Made by a program: the position numbers and the translations under genes
DNA from: Streptomyces cathayae
GTDB lineage: Bacteria > Actinomycetota > Actinomycetes > Streptomycetales > Streptomycetaceae
Reading direction: 5' to 3'
Assembly: GCF_029760955.1 (NCBI RefSeq)
Contig: NZ_CP121682.1
Span: 7,148,501 to 7,212,500 of the forward strand
Length of the DNA: 64,000 nt
The notes under the pieces: model-generated
The model's input: the letters and a program-made list of their open reading frames with translations, nothing else
What the model was told of the DNA's origin: nothing
Databases searched by the model: none
In this document: positions 34,023 through 42,680 of the stretch, one piece after another
Numbering within the stretch: the stretch's first letter is position 1
Layout of the letters: each line of letters opens with the position of its first letter

Positions 34023-35738
34023 TCAGCCGTGCAGGTGGCAGAGGAGCAGGCAGACGTCGTCGTCGCGTTCGGAATCGCTGAGCATCGGCTGCAGCAGGCG
34101 GTCCGCCGAGCCTTCCAGGTCCGTGTCCAGTTCCGCGGGGACGAACGAGCCGAGCGCCGCCGCGAGCCGCCCGATGCCCGGATCGATGCCCTCGGCGCGC
34201 CGCTCGACCAGCCCGTCCGTGTAGAGCGCCAGCGTCGAACCCGGTGCCACCCGTTCGGTGTGGTCGGCGATCTTCTGCTCCAGCGGGATCCCGAGCATCG
34301 CGCCCGGTTTGGCGTCCAGGGTGCGCACCCGCCCGTCGGGCAGCCGCAGCACCGGCGGCGGATGCCCCGCGGCGGCCCAGGTCAGCGTGGACCCGTCCGG
34401 ATGGAAACGGGCGATGACGGCCGTGGCGTACAGATGCGGCTGGAGCTGGTGCAGGAACCTGTGCAGCCGGGTCAGCAGCCGGCCCGGACTGCCGACGTCG
34501 ACGGCGTAGGCGCGCAGCGCGGTGCGCAACTGGCTCATCATGACCGCCGCGTGCAGCCCGTGCCCGGTCACGTCGCCGATGACCGTGATCAGGCTCCCGT
34601 CCGGCCGGTGGAAGGCGTCGTACCAGTCGCCGCCGATGTTCATGCCGTGCGTGGCCGGCAGATACCGGGCGGCCAGGCTCAGCCCCGGAGTCGTGGGCAG
34701 TTCGGTGAGCAGGGCGCGCTGCAGCGTCTCGGCGATGTCCCGGTTGTGCTCGAAGCGGCGGGCGTTGCCGATGGCGATACTGGCCCTGCGGGCGAGCTCG
34801 AGCAGCATCACCGCGTCGTCCGGATCCCAGCGCTCACCGGGCGGCGACAGGGTGAGTACGCCCAGGGGCGCCTGGCGCGTCAGCAGCGGCACGCACAGCA
34901 GCGGCCTGCCGGGATCGAGCAGGGAGGGCGGCCGGTCGTCCACGCCGCGCAGCCCACCGGGGTGGTCGGCGGCGTACTGCGGCCGGCCGGTGCGGGCCGC
35001 GCGCACCGCGGCGGCCGGACGGGTCGGGGGGTGGTGCGGATCGTCGTCCTCGTCGAACAGCCATATGTCGACCCGGGCCGCGTACCGCGGCACCAGCAGT
35101 TCGGGCAGCCGGCGCACGATCTCGCCATGGTTCAGCGAGGCGTTGAGCACCGCGCTGGCGTCCGCCAGGAAGGTCAGCCTGCGGCGGGCGTTCTCCGCCT
35201 CGTTGCGCGCCCGGTGCTCGGCGGCGAACGCCTCCCGCTGGGCCCGCCCGGCCGCGTCCAGCTCGGCGTGCAGGGCCAGGACGCCCTGGTTGGTCTGGTG
35301 CAGCTCCTCCCGGTGGAAGGCGACCAGCGCCTCCTGCTCGGCGAGCCGGTCCAGCACCTGAGCCGTGTCCTCGTCGGCGCTCAGCAGTGCCTGGGCCAGA
35401 TCGGCCGGATCGTCCGTCACCGTGCCTCCGTCGTCCGGCCGGCCCGCCTCCGGGCAGGGGACCGTCACCTCCCACGGAGTCTCCCCGGCGGCGCTCACGT
35501 CCGGCGGGGGGAACAGCACGACGTGCAGCACGCCCTCCTCGTCGTCCGAGCCGGGCGTGCCCACGGTGAGCCGCCAGGTACCGCCCTTGGCCAGGCACTG
35601 CCGCAGCCGGATGCCGAACGCCGCCGCCAGCCGGGCCCGCTCGACGGCGGGCACCCCGTGGCGGGCGGCCAGCCGTGCCAGCGAGACCCGCGCGCGTGCC
35701 GCGTCGGTCACGCTGCCGATCTGCCATACGCGGGTCAT
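34023..35738 (-). CDS. SpoIIE-type PP2C phosphatase with GAF domain
   Basis: A 571-residue cytoplasmic phosphatase. The head (about 1-95) resembles an ATPase-like remnant (RARVSLARLAARHGVPAVER), then a coiled coil (FHREELHQTNQGVLALHAEL) and a GAF domain (LTFLADASAVLNASLNHGE ... LLCVPLLTRQAPLGVLTL). The PP2C part has GGDWYDAF (about 366), GDVTGHGLHAAVMM and LYTDGLVERR with metal-binding Asp residues. Such enzymes dephosphorylate STAS anti-anti-sigma proteins and release sigma factors. It overlaps the preceding gene by four bases. Confidence 0.93.
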   Translation of the reverse strand: MTRVWQIGSVTDAARARVSLARLAARHGVPAVERARLAAAFGIRLRQCLAKGGTWRLTVGTPGSDDEEGVLHVVLFPPPDVSAAGETPWEVTVPCPEAGRPDDGGTVTDDPADLAQALLSADEDTAQVLDRLAEQEALVAFHREELHQTNQGVLALHAELDAAGRAQREAFAAEHRARNEAENARRRLTFLADASAVLNASLNHGEIVRRLPELLVPRYAARVDIWLFDEDDDPHHPPTRPAAAVRAARTGRPQYAADHPGGLRGVDDRPPSLLDPGRPLLCVPLLTRQAPLGVLTLSPPGERWDPDDAVMLLELARRASIAIGNARRFEHNRDIAETLQRALLTELPTTPGLSLAARYLPATHGMNIGGDWYDAFHRPDGSLITVIGDVTGHGLHAAVMMSQLRTALRAYAVDVGSPGRLLTRLHRFLHQLQPHLYATAVIARFHPDGSTLTWAAAGHPPPVLRLPDGRVRTLDAKPGAMLGIPLEQKIADHTERVAPGSTLALYTDGLVERRAEGIDPGIGRLAAALGSFVPAELDTDLEGSADRLLQPMLSDSERDDDVCLLLCHLHG

Positions 35739-36835
35739 GACCGGCCCGGCGGTGCGGAGGTGAGGACGGCCACCGCGGTGTCGTCCCGTACGGGGCGGGC
35801 GGCACTGCCCGCGTCGCGGATCGTCACCGCGGCCGTCACGGCAGGGTCGGCCGCCGGGAGACAGGGGTCCGACGGCGGGGTCCAGGAGCTGGGCAGACCG
35901 TCGGTGTGCAGGATGAGCACACTCCCGGCGGACCACGCGAGATCGTCCTCGCGCACGGTGCCGGGCCGGTGGTGACCGACGATGCCGGGCCGGGAGAGCA
36001 GGGCCCGCCACCGGTCGCCCTCGCGCAGCCGGGCCCCTATGTTGCCGATCCCCGCGAACCGCAGCCGCCCGGTCCGGGTGTCGAGCTGGGCCACCGCGAC
36101 GGCCGCGCCCCGGGTGGCACCCAGCTCCTCGTGCAGCCGGAGCAGTGCCTCGGCGGGGGCGAGACGGGGCCTGCGGCGCACCGCCTCCACCGCGGCGGTG
36201 GAGGCGCGTGCCGCCTCGGGGCCGTGGCCCAGCCCGTCGGCCAGCATCAGGGTGTGCCGGTCCCCGGACCTGACCCAGACCCAGGCGTCCCCCGAGTAAT
36301 CGGCCCTGGCGTAGGGGACGTTGACCCCGCCGGCCCGGATCACGGGCACCGGCGGCCCGCCGTCGCCGGGCGGCCCGCCGTCGCCGGGCGGGCCGTCGTC
36401 GCCGGGCGACGGCGGGGCGCCGCCACCGACACGAGCCACCGCGACCGTGCCCCGGCCGAGCACGCTGTGCAGAGCGAATTCGTCCGAGAGCCGCCGGCAG
36501 GTGCCGAGGCCCGCGCCCAGCGAGCGGGTCGTGCTGAACCCGTCCCGCAGCGCGTCGGCCACATCGGCGATGCCCGGTCCGTGGTCGACCGCGGCGATCT
36601 GCACGGCCGGTGCCCGCCCGCCCTCGCGGAGCACGGACGGCTGCACGACGTCGATGAGCACCTCACCGTCCCGCGCGTGCTTGAGGAGATTGGTGGCGAG
36701 CTCCGTCGCGACCAGCGACACGGCGGCGGTGCTCCGCTCGTCGAGACCGGCCAGGGCCGCCGCGTCCTCGGCCGCGACCCGGGCGTCCCGCACCCGGGTG
36801 GAGTCCCGCACCGGCACGTTCCAGAGCCGTGGCAT
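35735..36835 (-). CDS. fusion of RsbT/RsbW-like ATPase and RsbX-like PP2C phosphatase
   Basis: A 366-residue protein. The N-terminal HATPase part (about 1-135) reads VSLVATELATNLLKHARDGE, VDHGPGIADVADAL and TRSLGAGLGTCRRLSDEF. A linker with repeated PPGDGG units (from 18-bp repeats near 36357-36413) leads to a PP2C domain like RsbX, with LMLADGLGHGPEA (about 200) and ILHTDGLPSSW (about 308). RsbX resets stressosomes by removing phosphate from RsbS/RsbR. Start ATG 36835 overlaps the rsbT stop (ATGA). Confidence 0.9.
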   Translation of the reverse strand: MPRLWNVPVRDSTRVRDARVAAEDAAALAGLDERSTAAVSLVATELATNLLKHARDGEVLIDVVQPSVLREGGRAPAVQIAAVDHGPGIADVADALRDGFSTTRSLGAGLGTCRRLSDEFALHSVLGRGTVAVARVGGGAPPSPGDDGPPGDGGPPGDGGPPVPVIRAGGVNVPYARADYSGDAWVWVRSGDRHTLMLADGLGHGPEAARASTAAVEAVRRRPRLAPAEALLRLHEELGATRGAAVAVAQLDTRTGRLRFAGIGNIGARLREGDRWRALLSRPGIVGHHRPGTVREDDLAWSAGSVLILHTDGLPSSWTPPSDPCLPAADPAVTAAVTIRDAGSAARPVRDDTAVAVLTSAPPGRS

Positions 36836-37278
36836 CAGATCTCCTCCCGCGCGCGGGGCGGCCGGTTCACCCACGAGGTCACCCGCACCGTGGTTCCCGA
36901 TCCCACTGTGCTCTCGACCTCGAACTCGTGCACCAGGCGCCGCGCGCCGCCCAGCCCCATCCCCAGCCCGTCGCCGGAGGTGTAACCGTCGCTGAGCGCC
37001 CGGTCGAGGTCGGGGATGCCCGGTCCGGAGTCGGTGAACGTCAGCCGCAGCCCGCCACCGAACCCGGCGGACACCTGGGAGGCGTTCATCTGCCCGCCCC
37101 CGCCGTGCACCAGGGTGTTGCGCGCCAGCTCGCTGGCGGCGGTGACCAGCTTCGTCTGGTCGACCAGTCCGAAGCCGAGCAGGGCGGCGGCCTGCCGCAC
37201 ATGCTGGCGCACCCACATCAGGTCCAGGTCCGACCGGATGGGCAGGCAGGCCTCGACCTTCGAGGCGGTGGGCGTCAC
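36835..37278 (-). CDS. rsbT: RsbT-like switch protein kinase
   Basis: A 147-residue HATPase kinase. The N box is LVTAASELARNTLVHGGGGQM, G1 is FTDSGPGIPDLDRAL and G2 is GDGLGMGLGGARRLVHEFEV, all close to Bacillus RsbT. RsbT is held by the stressosome and, once freed, turns on the downstream phosphatase. The GTG at 37278 overlaps the rsbS stop by four bases (GTGA), which points to coupled translation. Confidence 0.92.
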   Translation of the reverse strand: MTPTASKVEACLPIRSDLDLMWVRQHVRQAAALLGFGLVDQTKLVTAASELARNTLVHGGGGQMNASQVSAGFGGGLRLTFTDSGPGIPDLDRALSDGYTSGDGLGMGLGGARRLVHEFEVESTVGSGTTVRVTSWVNRPPRAREEI

Positions 37279-37694
37279 CGGTGCTCCCGGCGTGCGGCAG
37301 CCGTGCGGGACAGCACGACGGGCTGCTCGAGCAGTGCCATCGCCGCCTGGGTGTCGAGCGAGGTGCGCAGCCCCGGCAGCGTCAGCCCCAGCTCCACCAG
37401 GGTGATGGCGACCGCCGGCCGCATCCCGGCCACGACGGTCCGCGCGGCCAGCAGCGACGACTGTGCCGCGATCTCGGAGAGCACCCGCCCCAGGAAGGAG
37501 TCGACGATCTCCACACCGGAGATGTCGATCACCACCCCCGTGACCCCGCTGCTCGCGATGGTCTCCGACAGGTCCTGCTGGAGCTGCTGGGCCGCGCTGT
37601 CGTACAGGTCCCCCTGGAGGGTCACCAGAAGCACGTCGCCGAGCCTCAGTACCGGCACATGTCCCGCGACCGGGCGGGAGAACGCCTCGCTCAC
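37275..37694 (-). CDS. rsbS: RsbS-like stressosome scaffold (STAS)
   Basis: A 139-residue STAS protein. The phosphorylation loop VVIDISGVEIVDSFLGRVL matches RsbS, with Ser in VDSFLG. RsbS packs with RsbR into the stressosome and is phosphorylated by RsbT. A C-terminal tail VVLSRTAAARREHR is longer than in Bacillus. The GTG at 37694 overlaps the rsbR stop (GTGA). Confidence 0.92.
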   Translation of the reverse strand: MSEAFSRPVAGHVPVLRLGDVLLVTLQGDLYDSAAQQLQQDLSETIASSGVTGVVIDISGVEIVDSFLGRVLSEIAAQSSLLAARTVVAGMRPAVAITLVELGLTLPGLRTSLDTQAAMALLEQPVVLSRTAAARREHR

Positions 37695-38590
37695 CGGCGG
37701 ACCGCACTGCCGGCCGTCGCGTTCACGACGTCGACCCCCAGCTCGTGCAGGCAGTAGCCCAGCGCGTCGGCGAGGCTCGCCCGGGTGAGGACCGAACCGA
37801 GGTCGAGACCCAGGTGGACCATGGTCTGCGCGATCGCCGGACGGATACCGGAGACGATGCACTCCGCGCCCATCAGCCGGGCCGCCGCGACCGTCTTCAT
37901 CAGATGCTGCGCCACCAGCGAGTCGACCGTCGGCACCCCGGTGATGTCGAGGATCGCGAACCGGGCGTGCTGGTCGACCACCGAGTTCAGCAGCGTCTCC
38001 ATCACGACCTGGCTGCGGGCACTGTCGAGCGTCCCGATCAGCGGGACCGCGACGATCCCGTCCCAGAGCTTGATGACCGGCGTCGCCACCTCCAGCAGCT
38101 GCAGACGCTGCCGGTCGATGAGCGCCTGCCCTTCGCTCAGGGCCGTCTGCATGGCCACCACGCGCAGGGTGCCCATGAGCATGCTCAGCGTGGTCGCGCA
38201 CTCCCGCAGCTCCTCGGGCGGGGCCTGCTCCAGGTCGGCGGCGAGGAGATTCTCGACCGGCGGCCACAGGGCGGCCAGCTCGTTCGACACCTGCGTGGCG
38301 GACAGCCCCGCGCGGCTGCGGGCCGCGGTCATCCGCGCCAGCTGCTCGCGGACACCGGTGAACCCGGCGGCGTCGGAGTCCTCGACCCGCTGCGCGTCGG
38401 CGACCTGGGCCAGGGCGTCGACGACCGCCTTGCCGGCCTCCACCGCCTCGTCGCGCGAGAGGGTGAACACCGCACGGAACAGGGGCTCGTCCGCCCAGCG
38501 CTGGGCGATCTGCTCACGCCGTCGCCGCAGGAAGTCCCTGACCTCGAGCGTCGGCGTTCCGAGCGGTTCGCCCGCTTCGCGCTCAGGCAC
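37691..38590 (-). CDS. rsbR: RsbR-like stressosome sensor
   Basis: A 299-residue protein with a helical N-terminal domain (about 15-160; FLRRRREQIAQRWADEPLFR, RAGLSATQVSNELAALWPPVE) and a C-terminal STAS domain. The phosphosites are kept as DITGVPTVDSLVA (Ser where Bacillus has Thr171) and SGIRPAIAQTMVHLG (Thr205 equivalent). The N-terminal globin-like fold would take the signal, which is unknown. GAGGAG precedes the GTG at 38590. It leads an operon rsbR-rsbS-rsbT-fusion-SpoIIE with four-base overlaps throughout. Confidence 0.92.
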   Translation of the reverse strand: MPEREAGEPLGTPTLEVRDFLRRRREQIAQRWADEPLFRAVFTLSRDEAVEAGKAVVDALAQVADAQRVEDSDAAGFTGVREQLARMTAARSRAGLSATQVSNELAALWPPVENLLAADLEQAPPEELRECATTLSMLMGTLRVVAMQTALSEGQALIDRQRLQLLEVATPVIKLWDGIVAVPLIGTLDSARSQVVMETLLNSVVDQHARFAILDITGVPTVDSLVAQHLMKTVAAARLMGAECIVSGIRPAIAQTMVHLGLDLGSVLTRASLADALGYCLHELGVDVVNATAGSAVRR

Positions 38591-38742
38591 CTGTGTCTCC
38601 TCATCGTCGTTGCCGCACCGAGCCCGTGAAGGTGCCGAGACGGTGCTGTGACCTTTTCGGACGACCACTCTAACGACGCCCCGGGCCGGTGCGGCATCCC
38701 GTGCGGGACGAGCGGCCCCGCGGGCGGTTTCCCCCGGGTCTC

Positions 38743-39135
38743 TCAGGAACCGGGTTCCCGCGGTGCGCCGGAAAGGGAGTCGACGCGCCCCAGAGCCTCC
38801 TCGAGGCTCTCGGACAACGGAACCGTGATGCTCACGCCGGTCAGGTCCAGGACGCGGCGCACCGCAGGGAGAGGGGAGATGATCTGCACGCTCCCCGGCA
38901 GATCACGGGCCTCCTGATAGACACGCAGGACGATGTTCATACCGGACGAGTCCATGAAGGGGACCGCCGACAGGTCCAGCAGGAAGTGCCGGCGCCCGTG
39001 ATGGAACTGGTTGGCCAGATGGTGCTGGAACTCCTTCGCGGTGTCGGCGTCCAGGTATCCCTGAACCGTCAGCAGGACGGTGTCCTCCCGGGGCACGGTC
39101 ACCTCGACGGACAGCGGGTTCGGAACCATGGACAC
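38743..39135 (-). CDS. STAS-domain anti-anti-sigma factor (RsbV type)
   Basis: A 130-residue STAS protein. The phosphorylatable site is FLLDLSAVPFMDSSGMNIVL, with DSSG as in SpoIIAA/RsbV. The unphosphorylated form would bind an RsbW-like kinase and free a sigma factor. GGGAGGT lies five bases before the GTG at 39135; an ATG at 39129 is also possible. The gene is upstream of the rsbR operon on the same strand, 152 bases apart. Confidence 0.93.
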   Translation of the reverse strand: MSMVPNPLSVEVTVPREDTVLLTVQGYLDADTAKEFQHHLANQFHHGRRHFLLDLSAVPFMDSSGMNIVLRVYQEARDLPGSVQIISPLPAVRRVLDLTGVSITVPLSESLEEALGRVDSLSGAPREPGS

Positions 39136-39376
39136 GAATTACCTCCCAGACGAGCCGGCGGCCCGGATACGGCCGCACGTGCGGCCGCCTACCCCCGCAT
39201 CGCCGTGTCATGCGGTGCCCCGCACACCGGCCCGGCCCCGCCCAGGGCCGGTTTTGTGGCGGCGCCCGCCGAATGCACCGGCTCCAGCCGGGTAGTTGGC
39301 TGCTGTGGAGACGGCCGGGCCGACGGGGGGCCCGCCCGCTCCGGGAGCGTCGTCCACCGGGGAGGCAAGGAGCAGC

Positions 39377-39745
39377 GTGTCCAACGACAGCATCTGGTCA
39401 TACGCGCCGGAGCTGGGTCCCGCCCAGGGGCAGGATCTGGACCTGACGGGATACACCGTCGTCGCGAGCGACGGCACCATCGGCCATGTGGACCGGCAGG
39501 CCGACCACCACTCCATGCGGCACCTGGTCGTCGACACCGGCGTCTGGGTGTTCGGCCGGAGCCTTCTCGTGCCGGTCGGCGTCATCACCGCCGTCGAGGC
39601 CGGCGAGCGGAGGATAACGGTGTCCTGCACGAGGGCGGAGGTGAAGGCGGCGCCCCGGTTCAGGACCGACAGCGAGACCATGGACCCCGAGTACCTCACG
39701 GCGGTCGGTGAGTACTACCGGGGGCTGCCCGGCCCGGTCTGCTGA
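39377..39745 (+). CDS. PRC-barrel domain protein
   Basis: A 122-residue protein. The PRC-barrel runs through LDLTGYTVVASDGTIGHVDR, then MRHLVVDTGVWVFGRSLLVPVGVITAVE, where the GWxFGRxLLxPVG pattern is typical for actinobacterial single-barrel proteins. Such proteins bind RNA, ribosome factors or other proteins; here the role is unknown. GTG 39377 has AAGGAG upstream; a longer open frame from 39296 lacks similar sequence. Confidence 0.85.
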   Translation: MSNDSIWSYAPELGPAQGQDLDLTGYTVVASDGTIGHVDRQADHHSMRHLVVDTGVWVFGRSLLVPVGVITAVEAGERRITVSCTRAEVKAAPRFRTDSETMDPEYLTAVGEYYRGLPGPVC

Positions 39746-39747
39746 GC

Positions 39748-39773
39748 GCCGCCGGGCGAACCCGCCCGGCGGC
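39748..39773. terminator. bidirectional terminator between convergent genes
   Basis: A perfect 11-bp stem (GCCGCCGGGCG arms) with an AACC loop lies two bases after the PRC-barrel stop and 24 bases before the end of the opposing ATPase gene. Confidence 0.65.
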
Positions 39774-39797
39774 CCCCGCCGGCCCCGTCCGCGGCCG

Positions 39798-40232
39798 TCA
39801 CCAGGGCAGGAACACATGGATGTCCTTGCCGTGGTCGGTACCGACGACGCTGACCTGGTCGCACAGCGTGTGGATCAGATGCCAGCCGATCCCGCCCCCG
39901 CCGCGGCTGGGCCGGAAGGGCCGGGGCGCGGGCGCGGTGGTGCTCGTGTCGTGCATCACCACGTGCACACCGTCGAACGTCCGGCGCAACCGCATCTCGA
40001 AGGGGCCCGGCGCGTACTGGACCGCGTTGGCGGCCAGCTCCGTGACCACCAGGAGGATGTCGTCCCAGTGTTCCGGAGCCGTCGGCGCGGACACGCGGGC
40101 CAGGTCGAAGAGGAACTCCTCCGCCACCAGACGCGCGTCGGTGACGTCGTGCAGCTCCCCGTGGAAGCCGGCGACGCGGTCCGTGATCTCCTCGGCGGCC
40201 AGTGACTTGTCCCTATACGGCTCGGATGCCAT
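39798..40232 (-). CDS. RsbW-like ATP-binding protein
   Basis: A 144-residue HATPase protein of the actinobacterial anti-sigma kinase family: DILLVVTELAANAVQYAPG (N box), VMHDTSTTAPAP (G1 position, degenerate) and RGGGGIGWHLIHTLCDQV (G2). Length and composition suit a free regulator that pairs with STAS proteins such as the one encoded at 38743-39135. The ATG at 40232 has GGGAAGG upstream. Confidence 0.9.
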   Translation of the reverse strand: MASEPYRDKSLAAEEITDRVAGFHGELHDVTDARLVAEEFLFDLARVSAPTAPEHWDDILLVVTELAANAVQYAPGPFEMRLRRTFDGVHVVMHDTSTTAPAPRPFRPSRGGGGIGWHLIHTLCDQVSVVGTDHGKDIHVFLPW

Positions 40233-40396
40233 GTCGCCTTCCCTGCCCCGCATTCGACGGGCAGCCGTTCATGTGGCTCGTTCCTTTTCCTTCGTCTCCC
40301 TGGTCTGTGGGTTCCCGGGCCGGCGGAGCCTACGCGCCCGTATGTCCGTGCGCGGTGGGTGACACCCACGTCACTTCGGCGACACGTGCCGCGCGG

Positions 40397-42301
40397 TCAG
40401 CGGAAGACGTTGTCCGAGTCGTCCCAGACCGACGGCTCCTCCGCCGCCGGGGCCCGTTTTGGACGCGAACGCGCGTGGTACATCGCGTCGATCTCCAGCG
40501 CGTGACGTCGCACGATCTCGTCCCGGCGCAGTTTCATCGACGGCGTCAGCAGCCCGTTGGTCACGTCGAAGGGCTCCGACAGCACCCGGAACACCCGGAT
40601 CGACTCCGAACGCGACACACTGCTGTTCGCCGCGGCGACCGCCCGCGCGATCTCCTCGTGCAGCGCGTTCTCCTCCCGGGCCTCCCGGGTCGGCGCGTCG
40701 CCCGGCGGGGAGAGAGCCGCCCGCCAGTGCGTCAGGAACTCCGGGTCCAGGGTGATCAGCGCCCCCACACAGGGCCGGTCGTCGCCCACGACGACGGCCT
40801 GGTGGACGAGAGGGTGCATCCGCAGCCGCTGCTCCAGGGCGGCCGGCGCGACACTCTTGCCGCTGCTGGTGATGATGATGTCCTTCTTGCGGCCGGTGAT
40901 CGTCAGATAGCCCTCCGGGTCCACCCGGCCGAGGTCCCCCGTCGCCAGCCAGCCGCCGGCCAGCGCGGTCAGGGTGGCGGCCTCGTCGCCCAGGTAACCC
41001 TGGAACACCGACGGCCCGCGCACCAGGATCTCCCCGTCGTCGGCCACCCTGATCTCGCTGCCCGGCAGCGCCCGCCCGACGGTGCCGGACTTCTCCCTGC
41101 CGAGCGGCTGCATCGTCACACCGCCACCGGTCTCGGTGAGCCCGTAGCCGTCGTGGACGTAGATGCCGATGCCCTCGTAGAAGAGGGACAGGTCGCGGCT
41201 GAGGGTAGAGCCGCCCGAGGTGGCCCTGCGGACCCGGCCGCCCAGCGAGGCCCGCAGCTTGCGGTAGACCGTGCGCTCGTACAGGGAGTGCTGCATCCGC
41301 AGGTCGAAGCCGGGCCCCGGGCCCCGGCCCAGCCGCTGCCGCTCCACGGCGGCGGCGAAGTCGCGGGCCGTGCCGGCGGCCCGCTCGAACAGCGTCCCGC
41401 GTCCGGCCTGCTGGGAGGCGCGCAGGAAGTTCTTGTAGATCTTCTCCAGCAGGGAGGGGACCGCGTGCAGATAGGTGGGCCGCAGGGTCTGCAGGGCCGA
41501 GGAGAGGGACTCCGTGCTGATGTCGGGCTCGTGCCCCATCAACAGGCCGCCGCGCACGCACAGGCCCTGGACCATCAGCCCGTACACATGGGAGAACGGC
41601 AGGTAGGCGAGGAGCACGGGCTGCTCTCCCGGCGGGGCCGCCGTGTGGGCCCAGCCCGCCAGCAGGGTGTCGCAGGAGGCGGCCAGGCTGCGGTGGCTCA
41701 GGGCGCACCCCATCGCGTGCCCCGAGGTGCCGGAGGTGTAGGCGATCACGGCCGTGGAGTCCGGCAGTACGATCCGGCGCAGCGAGTCGATCATGGCCGC
41801 CGGTATGTACTCGCCGCGCGCCACCAACTGCTCCAGCGCGCCCGAGTCCAGCTGCCAGACGTGCCGCAGCAGCGGCAGCGCGGCGCACACGGACCCGACG
41901 GTCATCACCCCCTGCTCGTCCTCGACCATCACGGCCACGCAGCCGGACTCCCGGAGGATCCACTCCACCTGCTCGCGTGAGGAGGACGGATAGACGGGGA
42001 CGACCTCGGCACCCACGGTCCACAGCGCGTAGCACAGGACCGTCCACTCGTAGCGGGTACGCGCCATGATCGCCACGCGGTCGCCCGGGGACAGTCCCGA
42101 GGCGACCAGCCCCTTGGCCAGGTCGACGACCTGGTCGCGGAACTCCAGCGCGGTGACCTCCTCCCAGGTCGTGGAGGCCGGGCCGGTGCGGCGGGCGAGC
42201 ATCGGCAGGGTGGGGCTCTCGGCGGCCGTCTCGAAGAGACTGTCCGCGAGGCCGCCCGTCAGGGGCGAGGCGGCCCAGGGAGCGAGAGCGGGGTCGCGCA
42301 T
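40397..42301 (-). CDS. long-chain fatty-acid-CoA ligase (AMP-dependent)
   Basis: A 634-residue FadD15-like acyl-CoA synthetase that activates fatty acids with ATP and CoA. The AMP-binding P-loop is AVIAYTSGTSGHAMGCALSH (about 190), with Gly-His in place of the usual Gly-Lys. Later motifs are YGLTETGGGVTMQPL, GWLATGDLGRVDPEGYLTI and GRKKDIIITSSGKSVAP. C-terminal MKLRRDEI carries the region of the catalytic Lys. It is the longer bacterial form, like eukaryotic ACSL. AGGAG precedes the ATG. Confidence 0.93.
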   Translation of the reverse strand: MRDPALAPWAASPLTGGLADSLFETAAESPTLPMLARRTGPASTTWEEVTALEFRDQVVDLAKGLVASGLSPGDRVAIMARTRYEWTVLCYALWTVGAEVVPVYPSSSREQVEWILRESGCVAVMVEDEQGVMTVGSVCAALPLLRHVWQLDSGALEQLVARGEYIPAAMIDSLRRIVLPDSTAVIAYTSGTSGHAMGCALSHRSLAASCDTLLAGWAHTAAPPGEQPVLLAYLPFSHVYGLMVQGLCVRGGLLMGHEPDISTESLSSALQTLRPTYLHAVPSLLEKIYKNFLRASQQAGRGTLFERAAGTARDFAAAVERQRLGRGPGPGFDLRMQHSLYERTVYRKLRASLGGRVRRATSGGSTLSRDLSLFYEGIGIYVHDGYGLTETGGGVTMQPLGREKSGTVGRALPGSEIRVADDGEILVRGPSVFQGYLGDEAATLTALAGGWLATGDLGRVDPEGYLTITGRKKDIIITSSGKSVAPAALEQRLRMHPLVHQAVVVGDDRPCVGALITLDPEFLTHWRAALSPPGDAPTREAREENALHEEIARAVAAANSSVSRSESIRVFRVLSEPFDVTNGLLTPSMKLRRDEIVRRHALEIDAMYHARSRPKRAPAAEEPSVWDDSDNVFR

Positions 42302-42680
42302 GCACTGCTCCTGACATGTACGGGCTGTGACTCGGCCGACGAGCAGAGTCATCGGCGGTGCCTGAATGTAGCCGAGCCGGGGCGTTCCGGGGCCGGGATC
42401 GCGGGAAGTGTGGCCACACCGATGATCGCGGAGCTTCCCGTGCCCCCGGACCGGACGTGAGCCGCACGGTTCGGTGACCCCGGACCGGGACGTACGCATG
42501 GCTCCGGACAGGGCGCACACATGACCCCGGACGGAGCCGATGATGGTGATCATCACGCCCGTGTATACCGCACACGGCCGGTCGGGGCATCGCCGGGCCC
42601 TCCCTTACGGGCCGTCAGGACGCCCTGTACCCACGCCAGTTGCCGTCCGGCGCGGGTACGGGGCGGGGTGCCGCCGGGGT
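42302..42680. other. intergenic region upstream of the acyl-CoA ligase gene
   Basis: No gene is supported in these 379 bases, which hold the acyl-CoA ligase promoter and the glgB 3' flank. A dyad CCGTGT-N7-ACACGG at 42559-42577 lies near the glgB end, with the rare low-GC stretch GTGTATACC in it. A palindromic TGATCA lies just before. I cannot assign these to a regulator. Confidence 0.4.

Noticed and set aside
36357..36413. Short tandem repeat as a possible CRISPR-like or regulatory array
   Set aside because: The units are in frame within a protein linker (PPGDGG) and have no spacers.
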